A program made the translations under genes and the position numbers. Shown piece by piece: positions 45,958-55,256 of a stretch of 64,000 nt of DNA (positions within the stretch are counted from its first letter, which is position 1; the number at the start of each line of letters is the position of its first letter). Where the stretch lies: the NCBI RefSeq assembly GCF_000369525.1, contig NZ_KB850072.1, positions 804,760 through 868,759 on the forward strand, in the 5' to 3' direction. The notes beneath the pieces are model-generated. The model was given only the letters and a program-made list of their open reading frames with translations, was not told where the DNA came from and did no database searches. Origin of the DNA: Acinetobacter higginsii. Its GTDB lineage: Bacteria; Pseudomonadota; Gammaproteobacteria; Pseudomonadales; Moraxellaceae.

Positions 45958-46257
45958 ATGCAGTTATCTTCTTCTCATCTGTCTAGCGTTATAGTAAATC
46001 GAATCAATCACATGAGCTCAGAAATGAGTGATTTTGTGTTAAAAATTATTAATGAATGGCGTATGGCCAAAGCCAGTAATGGCAATGAAATTTGTGTGCA
46101 AATTATCCCACTTAAACGTCAACAGAATACGTTGTTAGGTTTTAAATGGGTTGAAGTTGGAAAGAGAGTACTTCTAGAGTCTGGTCAAGAGATTGATTTT
46201 AATTTAGATGGAAAAAGTTTCTACACTGATGTTAACCAGCTTTATCGTTTGACATAG
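45958..46257 (+). CDS. Conserved hypothetical protein, 99 residues
   Basis: This small cytoplasmic protein has a helical N-terminus (HLSSVIVNRINHMSSEMSDFVLKIINEW) and a beta-rich C-terminus (GFKWVEVGKRVLLESGQEIDF). It looks like an Acinetobacter-type conserved gene but no function is known to me. The ribosome site is poor. It lies about 100 bases ahead of the cold-shock gene. Confidence 0.6.
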   Translation: MQLSSSHLSSVIVNRINHMSSEMSDFVLKIINEWRMAKASNGNEICVQIIPLKRQQNTLLGFKWVEVGKRVLLESGQEIDFNLDGKSFYTDVNQLYRLT

Positions 46258-46299
46258 ATAATTCACACAATGGTAGTATCTTTTTAGTAAAGATAGATT

Positions 46300-46324
46300 G
46301 GATCAAAATTTAAGGTTTTGATCC
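46300..46324 (+). promoter_or_regulatory. Hairpin in the 5' leader of the cold-shock gene
   Basis: The 9-bp perfect stem ggatcaaaa / ttttgatcc has a 7-base loop and no T run after it, so it is not a normal terminator. It lies 33 bases before the start of the cold-shock gene and may act as an RNA thermosensor-like element, as cspA leaders do in other bacteria. Confidence 0.45.
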
Positions 46325-46356
46325 ATAAATAAACAAAGTTTAAAAGGTTTAAAAGT

Positions 46357-46566
46357 ATGTCTGATAAAGCTACTGGTACTGTTAAGTGGTTCAACGAAAC
46401 TAAAGGTTTTGGTTTTATTCAAGCTGATTCTGGCGAAGATTTATTTGCTCATTTCAGCGAAATTCAAAGCAATGGCTTCAAGGTTTTGAATGAAGGCCAA
46501 CGTGTTTCTTATGTTCCTGGACAAGGTAAAAAAGGACCACAAGCAACACTTATCACTGTAATCTAA
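46357..46566 (+). CDS. Cold-shock protein, CspA family
   Basis: This 69-residue single OB-fold protein binds single-stranded RNA and DNA and keeps mRNA unfolded. RNP1 (KGFGFI) and RNP2 (DLFAHF) are intact, after the usual start [11 protein letters not shown]. Its length is typical of the family. AAAAGG precedes the ATG; a hairpin sits in the leader and a strong terminator follows, so it is a single-gene unit. Which Csp paralogue it is cannot be told from sequence alone. Confidence 0.93.
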   Translation: MSDKATGTVKWFNETKGFGFIQADSGEDLFAHFSEIQSNGFKVLNEGQRVSYVPGQGKKGPQATLITVI

Positions 46567-46581
46567 TTCGTTAGAGCAGTG

Positions 46582-46610
46582 AAAAAGCCCATCGATAGAT
46601 GGGCTTTTTT
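46582..46610 (+). terminator. Terminator of the cold-shock gene
   Basis: A 12-bp stem (aaaaagcccatc / gatgggcttttt) with loop gata ends in a T run. The A-rich left side also makes it usable from the other strand. Confidence 0.9.
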
Positions 46611-46751
46611 ATGTTTATTTAATGCACTAGCTTAATTAAATACTATTATAAATTCTAATCTGTTCCTCGATTCTTATGACGAAGGCGAGTTGCTATCAAA
46701 CTTAATATAAGATCAAGAATGGCTCATTCAATTGAATATCTACAAAAATGT

Positions 46752-47921
46752 TTATAGTGGTTCTTTTCTTTGAGTAGAATTCATTTCATGTCGGATTGCA
46801 CTAATATTCTCGTAAATCACTTTACGCAATCTATTTATAGCGCCTAAGGGTCTATGCTCAGGCAGTGAATGCCACGGGGTAAATGAAAGATTCTCACAAA
46901 ATTCATTCTGAGCAGGCGTATCAAAATTTTGTTGTGGTATATGGATCGTTGCAACTTGATAAAATGGAGCTTGAGCTTCTTTCCATTCAGTCATCGAATC
47001 TTCTACGAGCATTTTATTTGATGTTCTCGGTTGGATCAGAAATTCCATACATGCATCACCTTTTTGTAAGCTATTTCGAAGCGCTTCTCTTAAGAAGTCA
47101 TGATTGGGGTGATCTGGCACTAGTGTTGTATTTTGAGAACAAGGCCTTGCTGAATATTTAACTGCCTGACGCTCAGCGCCTAATCCTAATTGATAGGGCA
47201 CCATTGACCAGTATCGGGCTTGTATTGGATTGGAAATTATTGAATTTCTCGCTTTAAGCGCATTCATAGTGCCCTGCAAACCTAGGGCAAAAGGAATCTG
47301 CAATTTTTTGAGCGTACTTCCACTATTTATATTCCGTATAAAGGATAAATAGCGATCAGGTTGATTTACAAAAAATACAGGATGATTAATCATAATAAAA
47401 TCTTGAGTCATTGCCTGATTGTCATTCTCCATAATCTTTTTTCCAGTAACACCTAAAATTTTGATTGCCATGCCGCGCGCATCTTTTTTATTGTCGGCTT
47501 GGGTGGCATCTCCTGAAGCATTGGAGAAACGAATCCATGCTGAATATGTTTTATCAGCAATAAAAATGCCTTTCGCTAGGTTTGATGGTAACGATTTTGA
47601 GACATGGAATTCTGCCCGAACACAGCCATGTGCTTTAGGATGTGCATCACGTAGCACATGGCCTGCTGCGTACTGTTTACGGATATTTTGTCCAATTTCC
47701 TCAGAAATTTGTGCAGCCAAAATACTCTCGTTCGGTTGTAACTTTTCACCTAATTCCGTATCAATGGTTGGATAGGGGATTTTATGTGTATTGGCCACAA
47801 TGCTTGATTTTTGATGCTGATAAGCGCAACCACTTATACTGATCAGTAGAGGAGTGATTGTGAAAAATAAACCGAAGCGTACTAAAGGCATCAGACCTAA
47901 CATATATTTGCTCCATAACAT
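46752..47921 (-). CDS. Catalase-family lipoprotein
   Basis: This 389-residue haem-protein-like enzyme has a lipoprotein signal (LLISISGC, Cys32). Catalase-fold signatures are KAHGCVRAEF (distal-side His98), WIRFSNASGD, DARGMAIKI and, near the C-terminus, INRLRKVIYE, where R-x-x-x-Y supplies the proximal Tyr. It lacks the long C-terminal domain of classic catalases. It is encoded next to the LodB-like and LodA-like genes and resembles the catalase-like N-terminal domain of the latter, so it may remove peroxide made by that oxidase. Its own activity could be peroxidase or catalase and is unproven. Confidence 0.75.
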   Translation of the reverse strand: MLWSKYMLGLMPLVRFGLFFTITPLLISISGCAYQHQKSSIVANTHKIPYPTIDTELGEKLQPNESILAAQISEEIGQNIRKQYAAGHVLRDAHPKAHGCVRAEFHVSKSLPSNLAKGIFIADKTYSAWIRFSNASGDATQADNKKDARGMAIKILGVTGKKIMENDNQAMTQDFIMINHPVFFVNQPDRYLSFIRNINSGSTLKKLQIPFALGLQGTMNALKARNSIISNPIQARYWSMVPYQLGLGAERQAVKYSARPCSQNTTLVPDHPNHDFLREALRNSLQKGDACMEFLIQPRTSNKMLVEDSMTEWKEAQAPFYQVATIHIPQQNFDTPAQNEFCENLSFTPWHSLPEHRPLGAINRLRKVIYENISAIRHEMNSTQRKEPL

Positions 47922-48010
47922 AAATCAGTTTAGCAACTTAAAAGATCGTGAGTAGAAGAAATACGCTGATCTAATTGATTTTTATACTTGTGTTCATCAT
48001 TTGGTCTAGC

Positions 48011-49117
48011 TTAGCCAGTGGTCATTTGATGTGCTTTCCAAAATGGACTGTTCAACCATCTTTGTTCTTGCTTATATAATGAATATCTTCGATTTTCATA
48101 GATTCTAATAATATTATGAGTTTCAGCTAAATAGTGTTGATGAGCATCCTTATTTTGATCATATTGTACAATCGTTTCTGCTGCTTTCATTGCGGTATAA
48201 ATTGCATTAAACAAACCTTGCCCTGCGATAGGATCAAATGCCAATAAAGCATCACCGCAAGCAATCCAGCCTTCCCCTAAACCCTGTTTTAACCAAACAC
48301 TACGTACATCATGACAACAGATATTTTTTCCAAATTCTAATTTACCAAAAAGCTCAGGTATGATCGTATTGGTTTTAATTATTTCATCCCAGTGTACAGG
48401 ATAGTTGTGAAGTGCTGCTGCGGTTTTGGGGATTGTGTGATAGCCAAGAACCCATTTTTGTTCTGAAATTTTCCCTGCATATAACCATCCATTTTTATGT
48501 GATGAAATGATGGTTTTACTGAGTGAAATACTTTTCTCTGGTTTAAATGTTCGATACAGCGCAACCAATGGTACACCACGATGGCGCTGAATACCGAGTA
48601 GACGGATGATTTTGGCGCTGCGGCCTGTTGCATCAACAATCCATTTTGTTGCAATGGATTTGCCACATTCCAATTGAATGTTCCAAATATTACGATCTTT
48701 TTTTAAATCCAAAATGTTTGCACTAAATTTTACTATTCCCTCAACATGAGCATGCTGCGCTAAAAGCATATCGAATTTCTGCCGATCAATCCGAAGTCCA
48801 ACCCCATAGGGATCATGTAAGGCATCAGAAATGATGGGGGACTCGCTTCCCCAAAAAGACATATTTCCACCGACACGAGGTGAATAGTAGCCATTGGCAT
48901 GCTGCTCTGTTTGTAAAGGCACAATGATTGATTGAAGGCCGAGTTTGGTTAATAAACGAATTGCCGATCCGGGGAGTGTTTCACCAAATTTATGTACCAT
49001 ATGGCTTGGGTTATCAATGACGCACACCGATAACCCAGCCAAAGCAAGTTGTCTTGCCGCTATAAGTCCAGCAGGCCCACAACCTGCGATACAAACATCT
49101 ACCTTTAAGTTATTCAT
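48011..49117 (-). CDS. FAD-dependent oxidoreductase, LodB/GoxB-like
   Basis: This 368-residue flavoprotein has an N-terminal Rossmann motif GCGPAG (12-17), an FAD-binding GD motif (GDALLAFDPIAGQG) near residue 285, and a substrate-binding region in between. It starts with no gap after the LodA-like gene (TAA then ATG), implying coupled translation. In other bacteria the LodB/GoxB flavoprotein is needed to form the Cys-Trp quinone cofactor of its partner oxidase. That role is inferred here from the pairing. It could otherwise be called a halogenase-like monooxygenase. Confidence 0.75.
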   Translation of the reverse strand: MNNLKVDVCIAGCGPAGLIAARQLALAGLSVCVIDNPSHMVHKFGETLPGSAIRLLTKLGLQSIIVPLQTEQHANGYYSPRVGGNMSFWGSESPIISDALHDPYGVGLRIDRQKFDMLLAQHAHVEGIVKFSANILDLKKDRNIWNIQLECGKSIATKWIVDATGRSAKIIRLLGIQRHRGVPLVALYRTFKPEKSISLSKTIISSHKNGWLYAGKISEQKWVLGYHTIPKTAAALHNYPVHWDEIIKTNTIIPELFGKLEFGKNICCHDVRSVWLKQGLGEGWIACGDALLAFDPIAGQGLFNAIYTAMKAAETIVQYDQNKDAHQHYLAETHNIIRIYENRRYSLYKQEQRWLNSPFWKAHQMTTG

Positions 49118-52100
49118 TTAGCGTTTTTGTACACGGACAGAGCGGAAAGCCAATAACTGTTCATGACTTGCCCAGCCTGCTTTTTCTAAGTCGGTAAGTG
49201 GTTCAACCTTACTTTCTAACAAGTTGGTTGCATGTTCGGCAGCCGTTTTTAGCTGACCAGCAATCAGTGTTTCGACATAGATATATTCAGGAATATCTGG
49301 ATCGTCCTTTACACCTGCACGGACTTCAACAATACCAAGTTCATTAAATTGAGCAATCATACGCTTCATCACTTCGGCAGTATCTGCATTTTGGATTGCG
49401 CGTAGCCAACTGTGGCGTTGATTAAAGGCGGCGATACGTTCTTCTCTCGATAGGTCAGGATTTATAACTTTTTGATAGTCTTGTTCTGTGAGAACGTGGT
49501 TTGGAACACGGGCTGCCCAAAATGTTGGAAGATAGGGATCGAAATCTGGATCGTATCCAGAGCGGCAGAATGCGGTATCTCCTTGCCATGGGACTGCCAT
49601 CCAGCGGGTAATACTGCCTGCGACTTGAGCATATAAGGGGCCATCAACTTGCTGAACTTTGATGGGGGTCATTGTTGAGCCATAGTCTGGTTCGGGATTT
49701 GTAGCTGCACGTAATCTGATTCTGAATGGTGAACTATACATACTGGCATGGCGCATCGGCCATGTCATTTCACAACCGGGATGAAAGGTATCTGCCAGAC
49801 AATAATGCAAGGCTGCCTGATCTAATGTTTGAGGTTGATCTTGTAATGGAACTTGATCTAAAGATGAAGGAGGTTTAATTTCTTCATTAGACCAGTCATC
49901 GATAAAATTTCCGTCCACCCAGTTTCGGAGTAGACCTTCTTGTAAACCCGTCATAGTGAGCATATTGCCGGGCCCATTTTCTGGAAAGCTTCCAAACGCA
50001 TCACCATAAATCCAAGGCCAAATATGTGGCCATTGTACTGGCTCAGCTACGCTAGGTTTGGATGGTCTGAAACTATGCAAGATGGCACGGCGTAATTCAC
50101 TATATGGATCAGCCAAATTTTTATTCTTTGATTGGAATGAAAGTTTAGCCAGCAGTGCAGGGTTATTAAAATCCATTGGACAGCCTTTGCCAAAGTAGGC
50201 TGCAAAACCTTTATTTACCCACTGTAAACCGCCCAGACGTTTCAGGAGTGGCCAAATGTCTTTAGTAAAGGATGGTTTTTCTGGCATAACCATCCAGCCT
50301 GCATTGACGTAGACATCGCACATCAGGTCGTACATGGTTCGCCAGCTCACAACATCGGGCGCATAGTTGGGTGGAGCAACAACAACCCACGCCGATTCAA
50401 CGGGTATCTCGATTCCATTTATGGAAACTGTTGCAGTGACTGGGCCATCGGATGTGTCATCATACCAATCATCAGCATTATTAAAGCTTGGCGGATGGTC
50501 TGGATCATAAACAGGTGCATGAGTTGGAGATGCTGATTTACCATGCCCACCTAAAAATAATAAATGTCCATTTTCATCTGTTTGAATTTCACCTAAAGGC
50601 ACAGTCACAGCCTGTTCCGCTGCTGCTTGGAAAGTTCCAGTATCAAAACGATGTTCAGCACCACCCGAAACATTACGACCAAAAATACTACGTGGGCCTG
50701 GATCAATGGCTAATTTATGTCGATTGGCTGGTTTGACTTTGGGATTACGTAGCGTGAACGCATTATCAGGAGCATTGACGGCTTCTGGTATGTCCAGTGC
50801 ATACTGAAATTGATACCATTCAGCTTTACGGTTGGCAACATGGACAGTCCAGACAATATCTGCATTGTCAGGATTCAGCTCACGGACTACGTCGCCAGCA
50901 GCATTGTAGCCATAGATACGGAATCGAGCTGCTTGCCTTTTGATTGCACCAGTCTTATCTCGATAGCTATTGGGCTGCTGGGTTAGGTCTGTTGGAGCAT
51001 CAACAAGCTCTGGTCCGATAAAAAACTCATTTTCACTGTCACCTACGCGAGCGATCCCAATTGCAGGATGGATTGCTGCACGAACGATCTTGGTATCAAT
51101 ACACGCTGCTGGGGAAATAATAGGACGAGGAGTATCAGGTTCACCTAGAGGTACACCATTTACATTACGGCGTAACTCTGCCGAAGCTGCGTAAACAACA
51201 CGTCTAGCATCTGCGATAGAACCGACTGGGGCATGTTCAGCAGTGACACGCCAAATATTCATTGCTAAGTTTTCACCATATTCGGCTTGCCCGCGAGCTG
51301 AAATATCTTGAATGGGTATGATGATGTCGGCAACGTGAATAGGTAGGCTTAAATCTTCTGGCCAGACGATAGTTGCTTCGTCTAATGGCATACGTTCAGG
51401 ATCTGTTCTGAGTTGGATCATGAAGCGGAATCGTGCTTCAGAGACTTTTAATCTCGAGATTAAGTCGTTGGCTAAATAAGAAGGGTCATTAGGCGAATGG
51501 TTCGGTGGGTCAAGATAAAAAACAGGTTCTAGTTTATATTTTACATATTCATTTGGACCAAATTGAAAGGGTAAACCACTCCAGTAAGCGGAAGCTAAAA
51601 CACTGGCAACGGGTTTTGCCATTGCATCCAGTAATTCTGAGGTTTTTGGATGAGCTTTTAGATAAGGATCATAATCACCATCGACCACACCAGCTTTGGT
51701 AAATTCACACATATCTTTTGCAGTGTCGACAAAAAAAGCATCAAAATTCTGCATCAAGAAATCAAAGGTACTCGCATCAGGGTTACCGAGTATTTTTTTT
51801 CCCTCAACATCAAATAGTTTGATCCCGATACCAAGGGTAGATTTGAAGTCTGTATTTGTTGGTGTGGTGTCGGATGAGAAGCGAACCCAGGTCGGGTAAC
51901 TTTTGCCTAAATTTGAAAATAATCCGATACGGAGCTTCTCGGGTAAATCATCACGGATTTTGAATTCAGCAGCGGCTATTCCGTGTGGTTTAAGAAATAC
52001 TGGTCGCATAGCAGGGCATTGACCTTTTCGAATTCTCCCAGCTTGTACCATGTCCACAAACATGGCTTTCAAAGATTCAATCGGGTCTTTTGTACAATCA

Positions 52101-52144
52101 ACACATGGCGTATTGCTGGGCGAATCTGATTTTAAGTGATCCAT
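49118..52144 (-). CDS. Fusion of catalase-like domain and LodA-like quinoprotein oxidase
   Basis: This 1008-residue protein has two parts. Residues about 1-345 are a catalase-like domain with H54 (KPHGIAAAEF) and R314/Y318 (RRVVYAA), matching distal and proximal haem residues. Residues about 355-1008 match the LodA/GoxA family (VRAAIHPAIGIARVG at about 355), which oxidises amino acids and releases hydrogen peroxide. Candidate cofactor residues are C655 (GKGCPMDF) and W742 (LLRNWVDGNF), 87 residues apart; a Cys and a Trp are cross-linked in known LodA. There is no signal peptide, though LodA-type proteins often lack one. The GGA site is clear. A fusion of peroxide-making and peroxide-removing domains is unusual. 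Confidence 0.8.
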   Translation of the reverse strand: MDHLKSDSPSNTPCVDCTKDPIESLKAMFVDMVQAGRIRKGQCPAMRPVFLKPHGIAAAEFKIRDDLPEKLRIGLFSNLGKSYPTWVRFSSDTTPTNTDFKSTLGIGIKLFDVEGKKILGNPDASTFDFLMQNFDAFFVDTAKDMCEFTKAGVVDGDYDPYLKAHPKTSELLDAMAKPVASVLASAYWSGLPFQFGPNEYVKYKLEPVFYLDPPNHSPNDPSYLANDLISRLKVSEARFRFMIQLRTDPERMPLDEATIVWPEDLSLPIHVADIIIPIQDISARGQAEYGENLAMNIWRVTAEHAPVGSIADARRVVYAASAELRRNVNGVPLGEPDTPRPIISPAACIDTKIVRAAIHPAIGIARVGDSENEFFIGPELVDAPTDLTQQPNSYRDKTGAIKRQAARFRIYGYNAAGDVVRELNPDNADIVWTVHVANRKAEWYQFQYALDIPEAVNAPDNAFTLRNPKVKPANRHKLAIDPGPRSIFGRNVSGGAEHRFDTGTFQAAAEQAVTVPLGEIQTDENGHLLFLGGHGKSASPTHAPVYDPDHPPSFNNADDWYDDTSDGPVTATVSINGIEIPVESAWVVVAPPNYAPDVVSWRTMYDLMCDVYVNAGWMVMPEKPSFTKDIWPLLKRLGGLQWVNKGFAAYFGKGCPMDFNNPALLAKLSFQSKNKNLADPYSELRRAILHSFRPSKPSVAEPVQWPHIWPWIYGDAFGSFPENGPGNMLTMTGLQEGLLRNWVDGNFIDDWSNEEIKPPSSLDQVPLQDQPQTLDQAALHYCLADTFHPGCEMTWPMRHASMYSSPFRIRLRAATNPEPDYGSTMTPIKVQQVDGPLYAQVAGSITRWMAVPWQGDTAFCRSGYDPDFDPYLPTFWAARVPNHVLTEQDYQKVINPDLSREERIAAFNQRHSWLRAIQNADTAEVMKRMIAQFNELGIVEVRAGVKDDPDIPEYIYVETLIAGQLKTAAEHATNLLESKVEPLTDLEKAGWASHEQLLAFRSVRVQKR

Positions 52145-52457
52145 TTTTTGTCCTTATTATTTTAAAGTGTTTTTATTTTCGTCGTTTATGAAATTATAGA
52201 AAATATTGTGGGTGGTCAATATGTATGCAATGGAATAAATAAAATAATTCCATATTCAGTTTTAATTAAATTGTTTTTTAAGTTTTTTTATTAAGAATAT
52301 TTTATTGAAAATAAACAGTGGGTAGTTTTTTTTTGAATTATTTTTTTAATAAAATCTAAATAAAGCCGAGTATTTGTTAAGTGTTTTTATGATTGGAGCA
52401 ATGTGAACCAATAATTTAAATGTTAATTAGTTCACATAATAATATGTATTTTATTAA
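52145..52457. other. Intergenic AT-rich region upstream of the oxidase genes
   Basis: About 310 bases of very AT-rich sequence are expected to hold the promoter of the reverse-strand oxidase operon. The AAGGA just before the LodA-like start is the only clear element. No gene or strong repeat is visible. Confidence 0.5.
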
Positions 52458-52751
52458 CTAGTAGTAGCTTGCGATAATAACAGCATTCTTTTTATCTGGT
52501 AGCTGTTCGAAGCTAATGTCGGTGGTTGTATTTTTTTGTGTATGAGTACTTAAGTCACTGAGAGAAATTGATTGAGAATCAATCTTATCTCTGATTTGAT
52601 TCAATTGCTGACAGTCACTAGTGTTATGCTGCTGAGAGCAAGTATCTTCTACTATACTTCCATTCATTTGGATTGTGCTTGCAGAATAACCCACCGAAGC
52701 AAATGCCATTAATGATAAAAGTAGGGCAGATTTATAGATATTGTTATACAT
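52458..52751 (-). CDS. Small secreted protein with fimbrial-like start
   Basis: This 97-residue protein has a clear signal peptide (KSALLLSLMAFASVGYSA). The mature start, STIQMNGSIVEDTC, resembles fimbrial subunits, but the protein is too short for a full pilin Ig domain. Three cysteines and a strand-like C-terminus (NAVIIASYY) remain. It may be a small conserved Acinetobacter protein of the type-1 fimbrial superfamily. It is monocistronic by spacing. Confidence 0.6.
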   Translation of the reverse strand: MYNNIYKSALLLSLMAFASVGYSASTIQMNGSIVEDTCSQQHNTSDCQQLNQIRDKIDSQSISLSDLSTHTQKNTTTDISFEQLPDKKNAVIIASYY

Positions 52752-52949
52752 GTTTATTGCCTTTTATATAATGTATTAAGTATTAATTAACATAAGTATT
52801 ATTATTAAGGCAATATTAAAATTAAATATTGATTAAATAGTTATTTAAAGTGTGATGTGTTTAAAATTTTGCTTTTAAATTGATAATTAATATGTTTATT
52901 TTGATTTGTTAATTGTGTCACATATTTTTGTTTTAATGTGAATTTAGAA

Positions 52950-52965
52950 ACCAGACCTGTCTGGT
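52950..52965. promoter_or_regulatory. Orphan palindrome resembling a TetR-type operator
   Basis: ACCAGACCTGTCTGGT has 7-bp perfect arms around CT. This size and shape fit an operator for a TetR-family repressor, but no regulator gene lies in the window nearby. It may be a relic of a lost gene pair or be read by a distant regulator. Confidence 0.5.
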
Positions 52966-53064
52966 CTGCATTATATGGTCGCTGTAGAATATTTTAAAAT
53001 TCAAATATGGAACTTAGGCAGACCATTGTTACGGGAAAATTATGTGATTGCTATTTTTGGCAAG

Positions 53065-53095
53065 AAAAAAGCCTAATCGACGATTAGGCTTTTTG
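53065..53095. terminator. Terminator downstream of the broken lipoprotein gene
   Basis: The stem gcctaat / attaggc with A and T tracts on either side can work in both directions. It lies just past the original stop codon (53108) of the pseudogene. Confidence 0.85.
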
Positions 53096-53107
53096 ACTCT
53101 AACTGGG

Positions 53108-54088
53108 TTAAATCACATTGCCACAGATGTCTGTTGTACCTTGAGGGTAGCTGAATTGTAGAGCGTTACGGTCAGTGATCAGCTCAGATGAAAACTCTAG
53201 TCCTGCAAGTTTGTCTGAGAATGCACCATCTTTATCCGAACCAACCCAGCTACGAATATCAAAACCAATATTTTTCAATGGGGCAGGGAGTGTTCCTTGG
53301 TATCCCTGATCAACTCCATTGACAATAAAACCGACCTGTTTGGTATTTTGGTTGATATAGATACCTAATCGATGATATTTGCTTTAATAGTCGGTCATTT
53401 TACTGTAGTAATAAGCAACTGAAGTATACTCAGTCTCATCGCTATTTGGGTAACCAAGCATAAATAATACGGATGGTGGGTTTTCACCAAAGTCAGGGTC
53501 AGCAGTACCTGCCATGTAATTATATCCTGACCTTACAACATATCCATTTTCTGTTATTCCATTAAAATTAATATCAGAGATATAAGATGAACCCGGTTCT
53601 CCATAATAGCCGCCACTAAGTGGAGCAGCAGGAATATCGAGCTGCATTTCCAGTGCAAGAATTCCTGTTTTTGGTAAGTTAAAATCTCCTAAACCATCTT
53701 GCAAGTGTGGAAAGTAAGGAGAATCTTTTGCTGAATAAAACCTTGTTTTACTGGTAGCTAAGTATTGTAAGTAATTAAAAGTACCGTATTCAGGATCGCT
53801 ATTTGAAGAATAAGGAGGGGCAACAGTTAAGCTAAACTTTTGCCCATTGATTGTAGGAAATAAATTGACTAGATAGTCTGAATTTTGATTGTTCCATAAA
53901 GCATCATAATCTTGCTGTGTTGCATCGAAGTTATATTGGCAAGTTTGTGGTTGGCTAAAACTACGTAAGCTAAAGTTGCTGGATGTAGTTGCTGTGGATT
54001 GAGTATTGGCATTATCTTGTGAACTATTTTGATTTTCGCCACAGCCAATTAGGGCCAGGCTAAGTGCAAATATGCTCAGTTTTTTCAT
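53108..54088 (-). pseudogene. Lipoprotein gene with one internal in-frame stop
   Basis: The first 234 codons encode a lipoprotein (MKKLSIFALSLALIGC, Cys16) that ends at TAA 53384-53386. The frame then continues for 91 sense codons, SKYHRLGIYINQNTK to GTTDICGNVI, ending at 53108 just before a terminator. The continuation is of good coding quality, so a single nonsense mutation is the likely cause. The short product lacks the C-terminal domain that carries its last cysteine. I do not recognise the family; the N-terminus has many Ser, Asn and Gln. A sequencing error is a possible alternative. Confidence 0.8.
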
Positions 54089-54201
54089 TTGATTGTTCCT
54101 CTGGTGTGTTATTTACGGTTTTTATCAAAAAATAAGTGCGAGTAGTTTTGAGGTTATTAGTTTTTAAATTAATAACTTAATTATATTTTTTAAGTTTTTT
54201 A

Positions 54202-54234
54202 TAAAAAAAGACCTCTCGTTTGGGAAGAGGTCTT
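54202..54234 (-). terminator. Terminator of the fimbrial operon
   Basis: The 9-bp stem aagacctct / agaggtctt has an A run on the left that reads as a T run on the reverse strand. It follows the adhesin stop by about 10 bases. Confidence 0.88.
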
Positions 54235-54242
54235 ATAAAAAG

Positions 54243-55256
54243 TTAATCGTATTGGATCGTTACAGTAGCCATAGCGCGGACTTTACCTGCAGTGACATTG
54301 GCTGCAGTTTGATAATAGCGAGCGGTTAGCGGAACATTGTATTGAACAGTTTGGTTCGATTTTACTGTTCCTAGTTCTAACTTATCACCTAGACCAATAA
54401 CCTGGTTTTTACTTTGATAATTCGATACAAGCTGTACGCCAACACCATTTGCTTTAGTCGAATTTGGTTCAAGATTTTTTAAAACTTGAGTGTTATTACC
54501 TTCTTGTTGATAGTCAAAGGTCAAACTAATCAGGTTTTTTTCTTCATAACCGGTTGGATTTTCACCGCCATTACAAAGGATATTGAGCTCAAAAGATTGC
54601 TCACCTTGAGTAGAACCAATTCCTTTAAAGCCTGATTTCATGACTGTTGGAAGTTGTACCGCCTTATTAATAGCACCTCTCCATTCACAAGAAGAAGATG
54701 CAATCGTAATTGCGTTACCGTAAACCGTGCTGGTTAAGAAGGGGCGATCGCTTCGGTTTCCAGCATAATAGGTGCTATAAACACCTGGAACTAATGTTCC
54801 TGAACCTGTATTTTCTGCTGTTTTCACAATCTCAACAACAAAATAGCCTTCGGCAAGGCGAATATTCGTACTTGGTACAGATCGGGTATAAGGGTAATAT
54901 CCAGAAAAATTCGTTGCGTTAAAAGCTTCTCGATAAAGACGAATTCCAATCCCAGGGATATTGGTTGAATAGATATTATCGCCAAGTGGACTAATTGCGT
55001 AGTTTTGTAATAATCGCGCAACCATCATATCGCTACGATTACAACTATATGTCGTATTGTCCCTAGGACGAATCTCAAAAAGAGATTTAACCAAGATTTT
55101 ACCAACGGGGTCACTTGGTCGAACCACGACACGTCCAACTTGCATAGAGACATCAATCGTAGTGAAGCCCGGGCTCGTTGAACAAGCAGCTTGAGCTGCT
55201 GTATTCACACCAAAGCCTGCCGCAATTAATACACTGCTTAAAAGTAATTTTTTCAT
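54243..55256 (-). CDS. Fimbrial tip adhesin / minor subunit
   Basis: This 337-residue protein has a signal peptide (MKKLLLSSVLIAAGFG to AAQA). The N-terminal half is a probable adhesin (lectin-like) domain; the C-terminal half from about residue 185 looks like a pilin domain that receives a donor strand, ending in VRAMATVTIQYD. I chose ATG 55256, which overlaps the usher stop as ATGA. As the last gene of the operon it would cap the fibre and bind a surface or host ligand. The ligand cannot be inferred. Confidence 0.8.
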   Translation of the reverse strand: MKKLLLSSVLIAAGFGVNTAAQAACSTSPGFTTIDVSMQVGRVVVRPSDPVGKILVKSLFEIRPRDNTTYSCNRSDMMVARLLQNYAISPLGDNIYSTNIPGIGIRLYREAFNATNFSGYYPYTRSVPSTNIRLAEGYFVVEIVKTAENTGSGTLVPGVYSTYYAGNRSDRPFLTSTVYGNAITIASSSCEWRGAINKAVQLPTVMKSGFKGIGSTQGEQSFELNILCNGGENPTGYEEKNLISLTFDYQQEGNNTQVLKNLEPNSTKANGVGVQLVSNYQSKNQVIGLGDKLELGTVKSNQTVQYNVPLTARYYQTAANVTAGKVRAMATVTIQYD

